Source: Lentzea aerocolonigenes (lineage in GTDB: Bacteria > Actinomycetota > Actinomycetes > Mycobacteriales > Pseudonocardiaceae). Taken from it: DNA of 64,000 nucleotides. The position numbers were made by a program, and so were the translations under genes. Below the pieces are notes generated by a model. That model was not told where the DNA came from. It saw only the letters and a program-made list of their open reading frames with translations, and did not search any database. The stretch is taken from contig NZ_BBOJ01000016.1 of NCBI RefSeq assembly GCF_000974445.1, positions 124,001 to 188,000 on the forward strand, given 5' to 3'. Shown here piece after piece: positions 25,852-34,360 of the stretch (the stretch's first letter is position 1; every line of letters begins with the position of its first letter).

Positions 25852-25940
25852 CGGAGGATGCAGGATTCGAACCTGCGCGACGCTCGCGCGCCGACCACCG
25901 TTTTCGAGACGGATGCCTTACCGGGCTCGGCCAATCCTCC
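25852..25940 (-). tRNA. tRNA-Ser(CGA)
   Basis: Class II tRNA: acceptor GGAGGAT/ATCCTCC, discriminator G as usual for Ser, anticodon loop CTCGAAA (CGA), long variable arm, T arm GCAGG-TTCGAAT-CCTGC. One mismatch (T-T) closes the outer end of the anticodon stem. Confidence 0.88.
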
Positions 25941-25951
25941 AGGTGCGGGGA

Positions 25952-26039
25952 CGGAGGGCGCGCGGGTCGAACGCGCGCCGGGCGTGATGCCCGGACCACG
26001 GATCAGCAATCCGGGGCCTTGCCACTCGGCCAGCCCTCC
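25952..26039 (-). tRNA. tRNA-Ser(GCT)
   Basis: Class II tRNA: acceptor GGAGGGC/GCCCTCC, discriminator G, anticodon loop TTGCTGA (GCT), GC-rich long variable arm, T arm GCGCG-TTCGACC-CGCGC. One C-T mismatch at the outer anticodon-stem pair. Confidence 0.88.
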
Positions 26040-26049
26040 TCGTCCTGCG

Positions 26050-26121
26050 TGGCTCCCCAGGGAGTCGAACCCCGTCCTCCGGGTCTTCACCCCGGTGCTC
26101 TGCCTGTTGAGCTGAAGAGCC
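26050..26121 (-). tRNA. tRNA-Phe(GAA)
   Basis: Acceptor GGCTCTT/GGGAGCC with two G-T pairs, discriminator A, D arm GCTC-AACAGGCA-GAGC, anticodon arm CCGGG-GTGAAGA-CCCGG (GAA), T arm CGGGG-TTCGACT-CCCTG. Positions 8-9 are CA rather than TA. Confidence 0.82.
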
Positions 26122-26146
26122 TGGTGCGCCGAAAGGCGCCTTTCCG

Positions 26147-26218
26147 TCGGATGCCCGCGAGTCGAACGCGGTGTTTCCTCATCCCAAATGAGGCGGGTTG
26201 CCGTCTCCCTCGCACCCG
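26147..26218 (-). tRNA. tRNA-Pro(TGG)
   Basis: Acceptor CGGGTGC/GCATCCG with the C1-G72 pair typical of tRNA-Pro, discriminator A, anticodon arm CCTCA-TTTGGGA-TGAGG (TGG, G37), T arm CCGCG-TTCGACT-CGCGG. Positions 8-9 are GA. Confidence 0.85.
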
Positions 26219-26222
26219 GAAG

Positions 26223-26294
26223 TACCCCTGCCAGGAGTCGAACCTGAATCTCGGCGTTCGTAGCGCCGCACTCTTTCCGTTGAGCTACAAGGGC
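26223..26294 (-). tRNA. tRNA-Arg(ACG)
   Basis: Acceptor GCCCTTG/CAGGGGT with two G-T pairs, TA at 8-9, D arm GCTC-AACGGAAA-GAGT, anticodon arm CGGCG-CTACGAA-CGCCG (ACG), T arm TCAGG-TTCGACT-CCTGG, discriminator A. It is the promoter-proximal member of the array. Confidence 0.88.
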
Positions 26295-26317
26295 GAAATC
26301 AATTGCACGGCAAATAA

Positions 26318-26357
26318 AAGGAGCCGCCCTGGTCGCTTCTGCGACGGGCGGCTCCTT
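26318..26357 (-). terminator. Strong intrinsic terminator upstream of the tRNA array
   Basis: A 12-bp stem (AAGGAGCCGCCC / GGGCGGCTCCTT) continued by a 5-bp inner stem (GTCGC-TTCT-GCGAC). On the minus strand it is followed by TTTTATTT, a textbook factor-independent terminator. It lies 23 bases upstream of the first tRNA gene and so ends, or attenuates, transcription coming from a short leader ORF. Confidence 0.82.
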
Positions 26358-26376
26358 GAGTGACCTGCGAAAGCCA

Positions 26377-26487
26377 CTACAAGGAGCTCACCTGCGAAAA
26401 CGGTCGGCGCAGGCCGGGGCGTCCACATGAGCGCACGCACGCGGTGGCGCTGCTGAGGCGCAGGTTCCGCATCTCGTGGCTCGTCAT
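26377..26487 (-). CDS. Possible 36-residue small ORF or leader before the tRNA array
   Basis: ATG 26487 has AAGGGGA seven bases upstream; the frame encodes MTSHEMRNLRLSSATA and 20 more residues, with three cysteine/arginine-rich turns, ending at TAG 26377-26379. The terminator follows 19 bases later. It may encode a small protein or just be part of a leader RNA. No homologue is recognised. Confidence 0.3.
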   Translation of the reverse strand: MTSHEMRNLRLSSATACVRSCGRPGLRRPFSQVSSL

Positions 26488-26556
26488 GACTTTCCCCTTC
26501 GGTCTGGTGTGTGGCACAAGTATTGCGGGCGCGTGCGGCGCCCGTCAATCATTTTC

Positions 26557-27120
26557 TCAACGACGTTCGTAAGTCATGAACGAAACTCCGCTCTCGAACA
26601 GTCGTGCGTCGGTGCGCTGGAACTTGGTGATGTCGGCCTTTCCGTCGAACAACGGGATGCCGCGACCGAACACCACCGGGTGGATCTTGATCAACATCTT
26701 GTCGATCAACGGCAGGAGCTCGGCGGCCAGCTTGCCGCCGCCGCACAGCCAGATGTCCAGGCCGTCCTCTTCCTTCAGTGCGGCGACGCGTCCGGCCACG
26801 TCGGAGCGGATCACCTCCACGTCGTCCGGGGTGTCGGTCACCTTGGTCGAGACGACGAACTGGCGCAGGTGGGCGTAAGGCGAGGCCAGTCCGCCCGGCA
26901 CCTGGTAGGTGTGGCGGCCCATCAGCACGGTGTCGAAGTGCCGGATCGGCGCGTCCAGCAGTCCGGCCGCCTCGCGGAACTGGGTGGGCACCGTCTCCGG
27001 GTACTCGGCGTTGATGCCGGCCATGTGGTCGCCTTCGAAGATGAACCCGTCGAACGAGCCGTCCTCCGCCGCGATGTAGCCGTCCAGGGTGGTGGCCACG
27101 TAGTAAACGAGCTTTCGCAT
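26557..27120 (-). CDS. Dihydrofolate reductase / RibD C-terminal family reductase
   Basis: 187 residues with the family signatures TTLDGYIAAEDG, VLMGRHTYQ, IWLCGGGKLAAELLP and IHPVVFGRGIPLF. A cytoplasmic NADPH-dependent reductase; the real substrate of these short actinobacterial homologues is mostly unknown. Divergent from a TetR gene with a shared 199-bp intergenic region, so probably under its control. Confidence 0.88.
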   Translation of the reverse strand: MRKLVYYVATTLDGYIAAEDGSFDGFIFEGDHMAGINAEYPETVPTQFREAAGLLDAPIRHFDTVLMGRHTYQVPGGLASPYAHLRQFVVSTKVTDTPDDVEVIRSDVAGRVAALKEEDGLDIWLCGGGKLAAELLPLIDKMLIKIHPVVFGRGIPLFDGKADITKFQRTDARLFESGVSFMTYERR

Positions 27121-27275
27121 CTTGTATTCCCCTCAGTGTTCGATTGCCGCTGCTTCGCAGACGGCGGCGAGTTCGCCTGCAAGTCGGTCGTCCGGCCACC
27201 GCTTCGGCCCGAATCGCCTGCGGCGGTTGACCCGAAGGGGCGGCCGGACGACCGACGCGAACTCGCTTCAACCAC

Positions 27276-27308
27276 GACAACTGTAGTACTATGGGTGTAG
27301 TGGTTGTC
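27276..27308. promoter_or_regulatory. Inverted repeat/promoter between the reductase and TetR genes
   Basis: GACAAC (27276-27281) and GTTGTC (27303-27308) flank a likely -10 element TACTAT (27287-27292) for the TetR gene. Repressor bound here would control both divergent genes. Confidence 0.45.
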
Positions 27309-27319
27309 AAGGAGGCAGC

Positions 27320-27889
27320 GTGGTCCGGAACGAGGCGAGGCGAAACGCCCTGCTGGACGCGGCGATCGACGTCCTGGCAGAGGAAGGCGCGCGGGGGTTG
27401 ACCTACCGCGCGATCGACGCGAAGGCGGGGGTGCCGGCGGGGACGGCGTCGAACTACTTCGCGAGTCGTGAAGACCTGATGTCGGAGGTGGCGATCCGGG
27501 TGACCCAGCGGCTCGCGCCGTCCGAGGAGTCGATCGCGGAGTCGCTCGCACTGCCGCGGGACAGGTCGCTGACCGTGAAGTTCATGCACGACATCGTGAA
27601 ACGGGCCGACGCGGACAAGGCCAGCTACCTCGCGATGATGGAGCTGCGGCTCGAGGCCACGCGGCGGCCGGAGCTGCGGACCGCGCTCACGAAGACGTTC
27701 GCGGCGAACCTCGACTTCAACATCGCGTTCAACGCGGAGTCGGAGCTGCCCGGCGACCGGATGGCCGTCATCCTCCTGTACTTCGGGATGACGGGGTTCA
27801 TCTACGAACGGCTGACGCTGCCGGACGTGGCGGCGATGACGGACCTCGACGAGTTCATCGAGGTCCTCGTCACCAGGGCTATCGGCTGA
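27320..27889 (+). CDS. TetR/AcrR-family transcriptional regulator
   Basis: 189 residues. N-terminal HTH: RRNALLDAAIDVLAEEG, LTYRAIDAKAGVPAGTASNYFASREDL. The C-terminal ligand domain is helical. GTG 27320 follows AAGGAGG. It is divergent from the reductase gene, the usual arrangement for local repression. The 3' end overlaps the convergent DUF3017 gene by 11 bases. Confidence 0.9.
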   Translation: MVRNEARRNALLDAAIDVLAEEGARGLTYRAIDAKAGVPAGTASNYFASREDLMSEVAIRVTQRLAPSEESIAESLALPRDRSLTVKFMHDIVKRADADKASYLAMMELRLEATRRPELRTALTKTFAANLDFNIAFNAESELPGDRMAVILLYFGMTGFIYERLTLPDVAAMTDLDEFIEVLVTRAIG

Positions 27890-28172
27890 GGGGACCGCCG
27901 GTGATCGTCAGCGAGACGGCGATCACCACGACGCCCAGCGTGGAGTACAGGAACGCGTCCATGCCGCGGCCGCGGATCTTGATCAGACCGGCCTGCTCGT
28001 CGGTCACCAGGATCCGCAGCACGGCGGCGACCAGCAGGGACACGCCCAGCAGGACCGCGCCCTGCCGCCAGTGGTACTGGAAGATCCGCACCAGCCCGAG
28101 CGCGCCGACACCGAGCACCAGCGCGAACGGCAGGTGCTTCGCGGGGCCCGACCGCCAGCGCTGTTCCGGCAT
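27879..28172 (-). CDS. DUF3017 membrane protein
   Basis: 97 residues with three predicted membrane helices (HLPFALVLGVGALGLV, GAVLLGVSLLVAAVLRIL, FLYSTLGVVVIAVSLTIT). DUF3017 proteins are found next to folD in many actinomycetes. ATG 28172, with AGAGG six bases upstream, is preferred over ATG 28199, which overlaps folD and lacks a ribosome site. Function unknown. Confidence 0.85.
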   Translation of the reverse strand: MPEQRWRSGPAKHLPFALVLGVGALGLVRIFQYHWRQGAVLLGVSLLVAAVLRILVTDEQAGLIKIRGRGMDAFLYSTLGVVVIAVSLTITGGPLSR

Positions 28173-28185
28173 GAGCGCCTCTGCG

Positions 28186-29034
28186 TCAGACCGCTGCATG
28201 GGCGCGCTCGGCGGCTTCGACGGTGTTGGTCAGCAGCATCGCGACGGTCATCGGGCCCGCGCCGCCGGGGATCGGGGCGAGCCAGCCGGCGACCTCGCGG
28301 ACGTCCGGGGCCACGTCGCCGACCAGGCCGGCCTCGGTGCGGGTGATGCCGACGTCGATCACGGCCGCGCCCGGCTTGACCATGTCCTTGGTGATCAGGC
28401 CCGCGCTGCCGGCGCCCGCGATCACGATGTCCGCGCGGCGCACCTCGGCGGCGAGGTCCTTGGTGCCGGTGTGGCACAGCGTCACGGTGGCGTTCTCGCT
28501 GCGACGGGTGAGCAGCAGGCCGATCGGGCGGCCCACGGTGACGCCGCGGCCGACCACGGTGACGTTCGCGCCCGCGAGCGGCACGTCGTAGCGGCGCAGC
28601 AGTTCGACGATGCCGCGCGGCGTCGCGGGCAGCGGGGCCTCCACGCCGAGCACCAGCTTGCCCAGGTTGACCGGGTGCAGGCCGTCGCCGTCCTTGCGCG
28701 GGTCGATCCGCTCCAGGATCGCGTTCGCGTCCAGGTGCTTGGGCAGGGGCAGCTGCACGATGTAGGCGGTGACCTCGGGGTTCGCGTTCAGCTCGTCGAT
28801 GACGGCTTCCAGCTCCTCCTGCGTGGTCGACTCCGGCAGGTCGCGCCGGATCGAGGCGATGCCGACCTTCTCGCACGCCTTGTGCTTGCCCTTCACGTAC
28901 GAGTGCGAGCCGGGGTCGTCGCCGACCAGCACGGTGGCCAGACCCACGGGGACCGGCAGCGCGGCGACCCGCGCCTTGAGGTCCTCGAACAGCGCGTTCC
29001 GGGTTTCGTTGCCGTTGAGCAGCGTCGCAGTCAC
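28186..29034 (-). CDS. folD: Methylenetetrahydrofolate dehydrogenase/cyclohydrolase
   Basis: 282 residues, usual FolD length. Signatures: SHSYVKGKHKACEKVGI with the catalytic Lys, QLPLPKHLDAN, PRKDGDGLHPVN and PIPGGAGPMTVAMLLTNT. The NADP-binding segment is VVGRGVTVGRP, where most FolD proteins have Ser after VGR. It interconverts 5,10-methylene- and 10-formyl-THF, supplying the formyl donor for PurN and PurH. GTG 29034 overlaps the upstream transporter stop by GTGA and has GAGGA upstream. Confidence 0.95.
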   Translation of the reverse strand: MTATLLNGNETRNALFEDLKARVAALPVPVGLATVLVGDDPGSHSYVKGKHKACEKVGIASIRRDLPESTTQEELEAVIDELNANPEVTAYIVQLPLPKHLDANAILERIDPRKDGDGLHPVNLGKLVLGVEAPLPATPRGIVELLRRYDVPLAGANVTVVGRGVTVGRPIGLLLTRRSENATVTLCHTGTKDLAAEVRRADIVIAGAGSAGLITKDMVKPGAAVIDVGITRTEAGLVGDVAPDVREVAGWLAPIPGGAGPMTVAMLLTNTVEAAERAHAAV

Positions 29035-29951
29035 GTCCTCATCCTCCCACTGGGCAGCGCCGCGACGCCCACCGACACCAGCGTCAGCACCACGCCGATC
29101 ACCGTCGGCAACGCGAGGCGCCCGCTCACCGCGTCCAGCAGCACGGCCCCGACGAGCTGCCCGCACACGGCGCACAACCCGACCATCAGCACGCCGATGA
29201 ACCGGACCGACACGATCGCTCCGCCCACCCCGACGATGCCGAGCAACCCGCCGAGGTAGAGCCACCACTGCGACGGGAATCCGCCGGGCACCCCACCCCG
29301 TGCGACCAGGTTGGCCAGCGTCAACGCGGCGGTGCCGACGGTGAAGTTGACCAGGATCGTCGCCGCCGAGTGGGCCGCGGCCTCGCGTACGAGGCCGTTC
29401 ACCGCCTGCTGCCAGCCCATCAGCAGACCCGCGGCCAACGGCAGCACCGCGAGCCACACCGTGCCGGGCGAGGTGAACCGGTCCGACGCGGCGACCGCGA
29501 CGGCGATAACACCGACGACCGCTCCGGCGACACGAGTGGTTGTGAACGGTTTCGCCTCCCCAGGGCCGACCCCGAGCTGGTCGACGACCATGCTGCTGAC
29601 GACCTGTCCGATCACGACGGCGACCGTGAACACCGCCACACCGATGGTCGCGACCGCGAGTCCCTGCGAGCCCACCAGCACCGCGCCGCTGATCCCGCCG
29701 ACGCACTCCCACCACCGGATCCGCCGGTGCCGCAGCGCGTCGCGCAACCGCAGCAGCCCGTCCCGTCCGGACTGTCGCGACAGGACGGCCACGAGCAGCA
29801 CGAACCACCCGCCCGCGAAGGAGATCAACGCCGCCAGCGGACCGTTGCCGAGCGCCTGCGCGAGCGAGCCGTTGACCCTCGCCTGGACCGCGATGGCCAG
29901 GCCTCCGAGAGCCGCCAGCAGACCGCCGATCACCTGCGCGGACCGTGACAA
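29031..29951 (-). CDS. YdcZ/DUF606-type DMT-superfamily transporter
   Basis: 306 residues, about ten hydrophobic helices in two similar halves, each beginning with AxQARVNGSLAQALGNG- or GWQQAVNGLVREAAAH-type segments as in YdcZ (DUF606) duplicated proteins. Probable small-molecule transporter of the inner membrane; substrate unknown. TTG 29951 is supported by GGAGGAG four bases upstream. First gene of a transporter-folD-DUF3017 operon. Confidence 0.82.
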   Translation of the reverse strand: MSRSAQVIGGLLAALGGLAIAVQARVNGSLAQALGNGPLAALISFAGGWFVLLVAVLSRQSGRDGLLRLRDALRHRRIRWWECVGGISGAVLVGSQGLAVATIGVAVFTVAVVIGQVVSSMVVDQLGVGPGEAKPFTTTRVAGAVVGVIAVAVAASDRFTSPGTVWLAVLPLAAGLLMGWQQAVNGLVREAAAHSAATILVNFTVGTAALTLANLVARGGVPGGFPSQWWLYLGGLLGIVGVGGAIVSVRFIGVLMVGLCAVCGQLVGAVLLDAVSGRLALPTVIGVVLTLVSVGVAALPSGRMRT

Positions 29952-30090
29952 CAGGCTCCTCCAGCCGAGACGGGGTGTTCTTGATCGGCTTTAACCTTGC
30001 ACGTCGACCGCGTTATGGTCGGGCCTCCACCGTTCGGCGCAGCGGCGGGGGACGTGTGCGATCCGGCGATTTGCAGGGGAAGATGTTGGC

Positions 30091-32646
30091 GTGTCCGAGC
30101 CGAAGCCGTTGAACCCTACAGAGCAGGACGCTCTGGTTAAGCAGATCGGCCTGACTCTCATGCGGGCCGCGCCGGAGGACTGGCGCAGTGTGATCGCGCA
30201 GTACCGCGCCACCGGCCGGTACTTCGAGCTGGAGTCCGAACTGCGGTTGCAGGACGGCACCTCGCGCTCGTGGCAGCCGCCGCAGGAGGTCGCCTCGCTG
30301 TTCGCGCGGCTGCGCGCAGGCATGCACCGCGAGGGCAGGGGCAGCTGGACGAACGCGCGCTACCAGCTCGATCACCCCTCCAGCTACAACCTGGACTTCG
30401 ACCGCGCGGAGCCGAGCTGGCAGACGCCGCCTCCGCAGCAGGCGTACTTCGACGAGATGCGGTTCTTCCCGCGCGCCGACGAGAACGTCCCGGACTGGCT
30501 GCGTCGCAGGCTGAACCCGCCGACGCCGGTGTTCCGCACGGTCCGCGTGTTCGACGGCGCCGGACCGAACGGTCGTCCGTCGGTCAACCGGCCGCCGGTG
30601 CCGGAGCCCGAGGTCGCACCGCTGCTGACGTACCTGTCGAACGCGCCGGTCGCCGTGGCCGGTCGCGGCTTCGACGCGGACCTGCTGCACCCGGACTCCC
30701 CGCCGGTCGTGCCGTCCGGCTTCCAGACCGACGGCGTGTGGATCTGGCCCGCGGGTGTCTCCTACTACCTGCGCAAGTACGGCGTGCCGCCCGAGCCGGA
30801 GCTGGTCGAGCGCGCCAGGGCCGCCGGGTTCAGCCTGCCGGAGGTCTCCGAGGAGTCGAGGCTCGCCGCCGCGGCGAACCTCGGTGCTCCTGCCGCACCT
30901 CCGGGAACCGTGGTGCCGTCCCCGCCGGAGCCCGAACCCGAGCCGGAACCGCAGCCGCAGCCCAAGTCGCAGACGGCCGCGGAGGAGACGCAGTTCGTAG
31001 TGGCGCCCTCGTTCGAGGAGGAGCAGCCGGAGTTCGAGCCGCTCGCGCCCGAACCGCAGGCCGCCGAGGTCACCACCGAGCAGCCGCAGGTCGAGCCGGA
31101 ACCCGAGCAGGTGCCGCGGGACCTCGGCGCCACGGTCGCGGTGGCGGTGCCGCCGATGACCGGTGACGGACCGCCCTATCGGGTGGTCTTCGACTCCGAC
31201 GGCGTGCCCGACCACGTCGACGAAAGGCGCCTGCGCGACACCTACGGCGCAGGTATGGACCTTTTCGCCCCGCATCCGAGCGAGGTGGAGGAGCCGGAGC
31301 CCGTCGCGGAGCAGGCGAACGAAACGGCCGTCCAGGACGAACACGACGACGTGGACGTTGCCGAGGAACCCGAGATCCCCACCGCCGGGCCCGACGAGCC
31401 CGAGCTCCTCACGCACCACCGCGAGGAGGAACGCACGGACAGCCTGGTCGGCCAGACCGAGGAACGTCCGCGCGACGTCATGCAGGACACGATGGCGTGG
31501 AGCCCGGTCCTGGACGAGCCCCTGGAGAGCCCTGCCGAGGTCACCGAGGAACACCCGGTCGTCGGGGTCGCGGCGGACGAGCCGGACCTGGCCGAGGACG
31601 AGATCGAGTCGACGACCTCGTTCGAGGCGCAGCCGGCCCACGCGCCCGAACCGTTCCAGGCGCCCGAACCGTTCCACGCGCCCGAACCGGTCGCCGAGCC
31701 CGCGCCGGTGCCGCTCCCGGTGCCCGTGCCCGCTCCGGCCCCGGTCGAGGAGACGACCCAGTTCGACGCGGCGCTGTTCAACGAGCCGGAACCCGAGCCG
31801 GAACCGGAACCGCAGCCCGAACCGCGCCAGGTCACGCCGGAGGAGGACCGAGAGCTCGCGGGCACCCGCCGCGCGCTGGACGACCTCAACGTGCCGCACG
31901 GCGTGTACCGGATCGGCGAGCCCGCCGACCGCACCTGGACGCTGCACCTCGACGGCGACAGCTGGGAGGTGTGCTGGTACGACCACGGCCCGAAGAACCC
32001 GGTGCGGTTCGAGAAGGTCGAGGACGCGTCGGCGTACCTGGTCGGCAGGCTCGTGATGGGCAACTTCCGCACCATCCCGCGGGCCCCGCAGCCGCCGCCA
32101 CCTCCGCCGCAGCGCCCGATGAGCAACGGCTTCCGCGAGGAGCCGCGCCGCCCGGTCCCGCCGCAGCGCCCGCCGATGCCCGCCCCGCAGGCCCAGCAGG
32201 CGCCGCCGCCTCCACCTCCGGCGCCCGCCCCGGCTCCGGCACCGGCACCTGTGGCCGCGCCGGTCGCCGCCGCCGTGGCGCAGGAGGAGCCGTCGAAGCG
32301 GAAGTTCCCGATCTCGCCGCTCGCGGGCGAGCCGCCGTTGACGTTGTTCCGCCACAAGCAGATGTTCGAGCTGCCGGCGGGCACGGAGGTCGACCGCTAC
32401 GGCGACCAGACCGGCAACCTCGTCTACGTGGCGGGCACGCCGTTCCCGGAACGCAGCCTGGTGCCGTCGTGGATCAACCGCCCGTACCGCGTGTACCGGT
32501 TGCGCCGCCCGCTCGAGGTGCTGACCGGTGTGGCCGTGCCGTGGTTCGAGCAGCCCGGTGGCGGAACCGCTTACCTGCTGCCGAAGGCGATCGAGGAGAT
32601 GGTCGCGGACGGCGTGCTCGTCGAGATCACGGGATCAGCTGACTGA
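30091..32646 (+). CDS. TNT-domain (NAD+ glycohydrolase-type) protein with disordered linkers
   Basis: 851 residues from GTG 30091. N-terminal globular region (about 1-260, PEDWRSVIAQYRATGRYFE), a long Glu/Pro-rich segment (about 270-585), a small folded domain (about 590-650, WTLHLDGDSWEVCWYD), a Pro-rich stretch, and a C-terminal TNT domain (about 740-848: FELPAGTEVDRYGDQTGN, VAGTPFPERSLVPSWINRPY, VPWFEQPGGGTAYLLPKAI). TNT domains hydrolyse NAD+; the Arg of DRYG and the Gln of QPGGG, both conserved in the family, are present. There is no signal peptide or membrane segment and no recognisable immunity gene next to it. The same modular layout occurs in other Pseudonocardiales TNT proteins, so a secreted-toxin role is not certain. 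Confidence 0.8.
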   Translation: MSEPKPLNPTEQDALVKQIGLTLMRAAPEDWRSVIAQYRATGRYFELESELRLQDGTSRSWQPPQEVASLFARLRAGMHREGRGSWTNARYQLDHPSSYNLDFDRAEPSWQTPPPQQAYFDEMRFFPRADENVPDWLRRRLNPPTPVFRTVRVFDGAGPNGRPSVNRPPVPEPEVAPLLTYLSNAPVAVAGRGFDADLLHPDSPPVVPSGFQTDGVWIWPAGVSYYLRKYGVPPEPELVERARAAGFSLPEVSEESRLAAAANLGAPAAPPGTVVPSPPEPEPEPEPQPQPKSQTAAEETQFVVAPSFEEEQPEFEPLAPEPQAAEVTTEQPQVEPEPEQVPRDLGATVAVAVPPMTGDGPPYRVVFDSDGVPDHVDERRLRDTYGAGMDLFAPHPSEVEEPEPVAEQANETAVQDEHDDVDVAEEPEIPTAGPDEPELLTHHREEERTDSLVGQTEERPRDVMQDTMAWSPVLDEPLESPAEVTEEHPVVGVAADEPDLAEDEIESTTSFEAQPAHAPEPFQAPEPFHAPEPVAEPAPVPLPVPVPAPAPVEETTQFDAALFNEPEPEPEPEPQPEPRQVTPEEDRELAGTRRALDDLNVPHGVYRIGEPADRTWTLHLDGDSWEVCWYDHGPKNPVRFEKVEDASAYLVGRLVMGNFRTIPRAPQPPPPPPQRPMSNGFREEPRRPVPPQRPPMPAPQAQQAPPPPPPAPAPAPAPAPVAAPVAAAVAQEEPSKRKFPISPLAGEPPLTLFRHKQMFELPAGTEVDRYGDQTGNLVYVAGTPFPERSLVPSWINRPYRVYRLRRPLEVLTGVAVPWFEQPGGGTAYLLPKAIEEMVADGVLVEITGSAD

Positions 32647-32647
32647 C

Positions 32648-32684
32648 TGTCGTGAGTGGCCGGCGACCCCGGCCACTCACGACA
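32648..32684. terminator. 16-bp perfect hairpin between convergent genes
   Basis: TGTCGTGAGTGGCCGG and CCGGCCACTCACGACA flank CGACC. The stem contains the stop codon of the pentapeptide-repeat gene and follows the TNT gene by two bases: a bidirectional terminator. Confidence 0.85.
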
Positions 32685-33282
32685 CGACCAGTCCGTAGGC
32701 CGCGGCGAACGCGATCGCCGTGTCGATGTCGATCAGGGCTCCGGCGAGCTTGGCCTGCCGGAGCCCGTTCGCGTCGATCTTCGCCCCGCGCAGGTCCGCA
32801 CCGTCCAGTTTGGCGTCGAGCAGCCGCGCGCCCATCAGATCGGCCGCGCTCAGGTCGGTGTTGCGCAGATCCGCCTCGCTGAGGTTCGTCTCGCGGAACC
32901 GCTGCCCGCCCAGCTTCAGGTCGTGCAGCGGCGCCTTCACGAACGACGCGAGCGTGAAGTCCACCTCCGTGAAGGTGATCGGCCGCAGCACGCAGTCGAC
33001 GAAGTTCGAGCCCATCAGGCTGCACGAGGTGAACGAGGAACGCGTCAGCACCGTGCGGTCGAAGGTGCACTGCCGGAACGCCGTCGCGTGGTGCCTGGAC
33101 TCGCCGAGGTCCGTCCGGGTGAAGTCGCACCGGGTGAACGTGCACCCGCTCGTGACGAGCTCGCGAAGATCGGCTTCGGTGAAGTCGCAGTCGGTGAAAG
33201 ACCGCTTCTCCCAGCGCTGTCCCGGCAGGTTCGCATCGGCGTAGTCCTCGCCGACCTCTTCGAGAGGGTTGTCCACTCTCAC
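32677..33282 (-). CDS. Pentapeptide-repeat protein
   Basis: 201 residues with repeated A(D/N)Lxx/F units (CDFTEADLREL, CDFTRTDLGE, TNLSEADLRNTDLSAADLMGA, AKLDGADLRGA), forming a right-handed quadrilateral beta helix. Cytoplasmic, no signal. Some members mimic DNA and protect gyrase (Qnr/MfpA type); nothing here proves that role. GTG 33282 has only a weak ribosome site; GTG 33276 is an alternative. Confidence 0.85.
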   Translation of the reverse strand: MRVDNPLEEVGEDYADANLPGQRWEKRSFTDCDFTEADLRELVTSGCTFTRCDFTRTDLGESRHHATAFRQCTFDRTVLTRSSFTSCSLMGSNFVDCVLRPITFTEVDFTLASFVKAPLHDLKLGGQRFRETNLSEADLRNTDLSAADLMGARLLDAKLDGADLRGAKIDANGLRQAKLAGALIDIDTAIAFAAAYGLVVS

Positions 33283-33368
33283 ACTCTCGCATTGGCCACG
33301 TGTTGGTAACGTGCGGGTCGCCGGGCGACCTGCCCGACGTCAACGAGGACCGTCATTCGGGAAGGCTC

Positions 33369-34349
<981 letters not shown>

Positions 34350-34360
34350 GACGTGGCAAT

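Noticed and set aside
25700..26294. CRISPR array, suggested by regularly spaced similar blocks
   Set aside because: The repeated TTCGA-containing blocks are T arms of different tRNAs; there is no constant repeat and spacing follows tRNA length.
25571..26363. Plus-strand reading frames of 130-230 codons across the tRNA array
   Set aside because: They translate the complements of tRNA T arms (recurring SRTRTW/ESNL-like peptides) and are artefacts of structured RNA genes.
26360..26572. 70-codon plus-strand ORF with Cys residues (TCESHYKELTCENG)
   Set aside because: It overlaps the terminator and leader of the minus strand and has no ribosome site; the minus-strand reading has a better signal.
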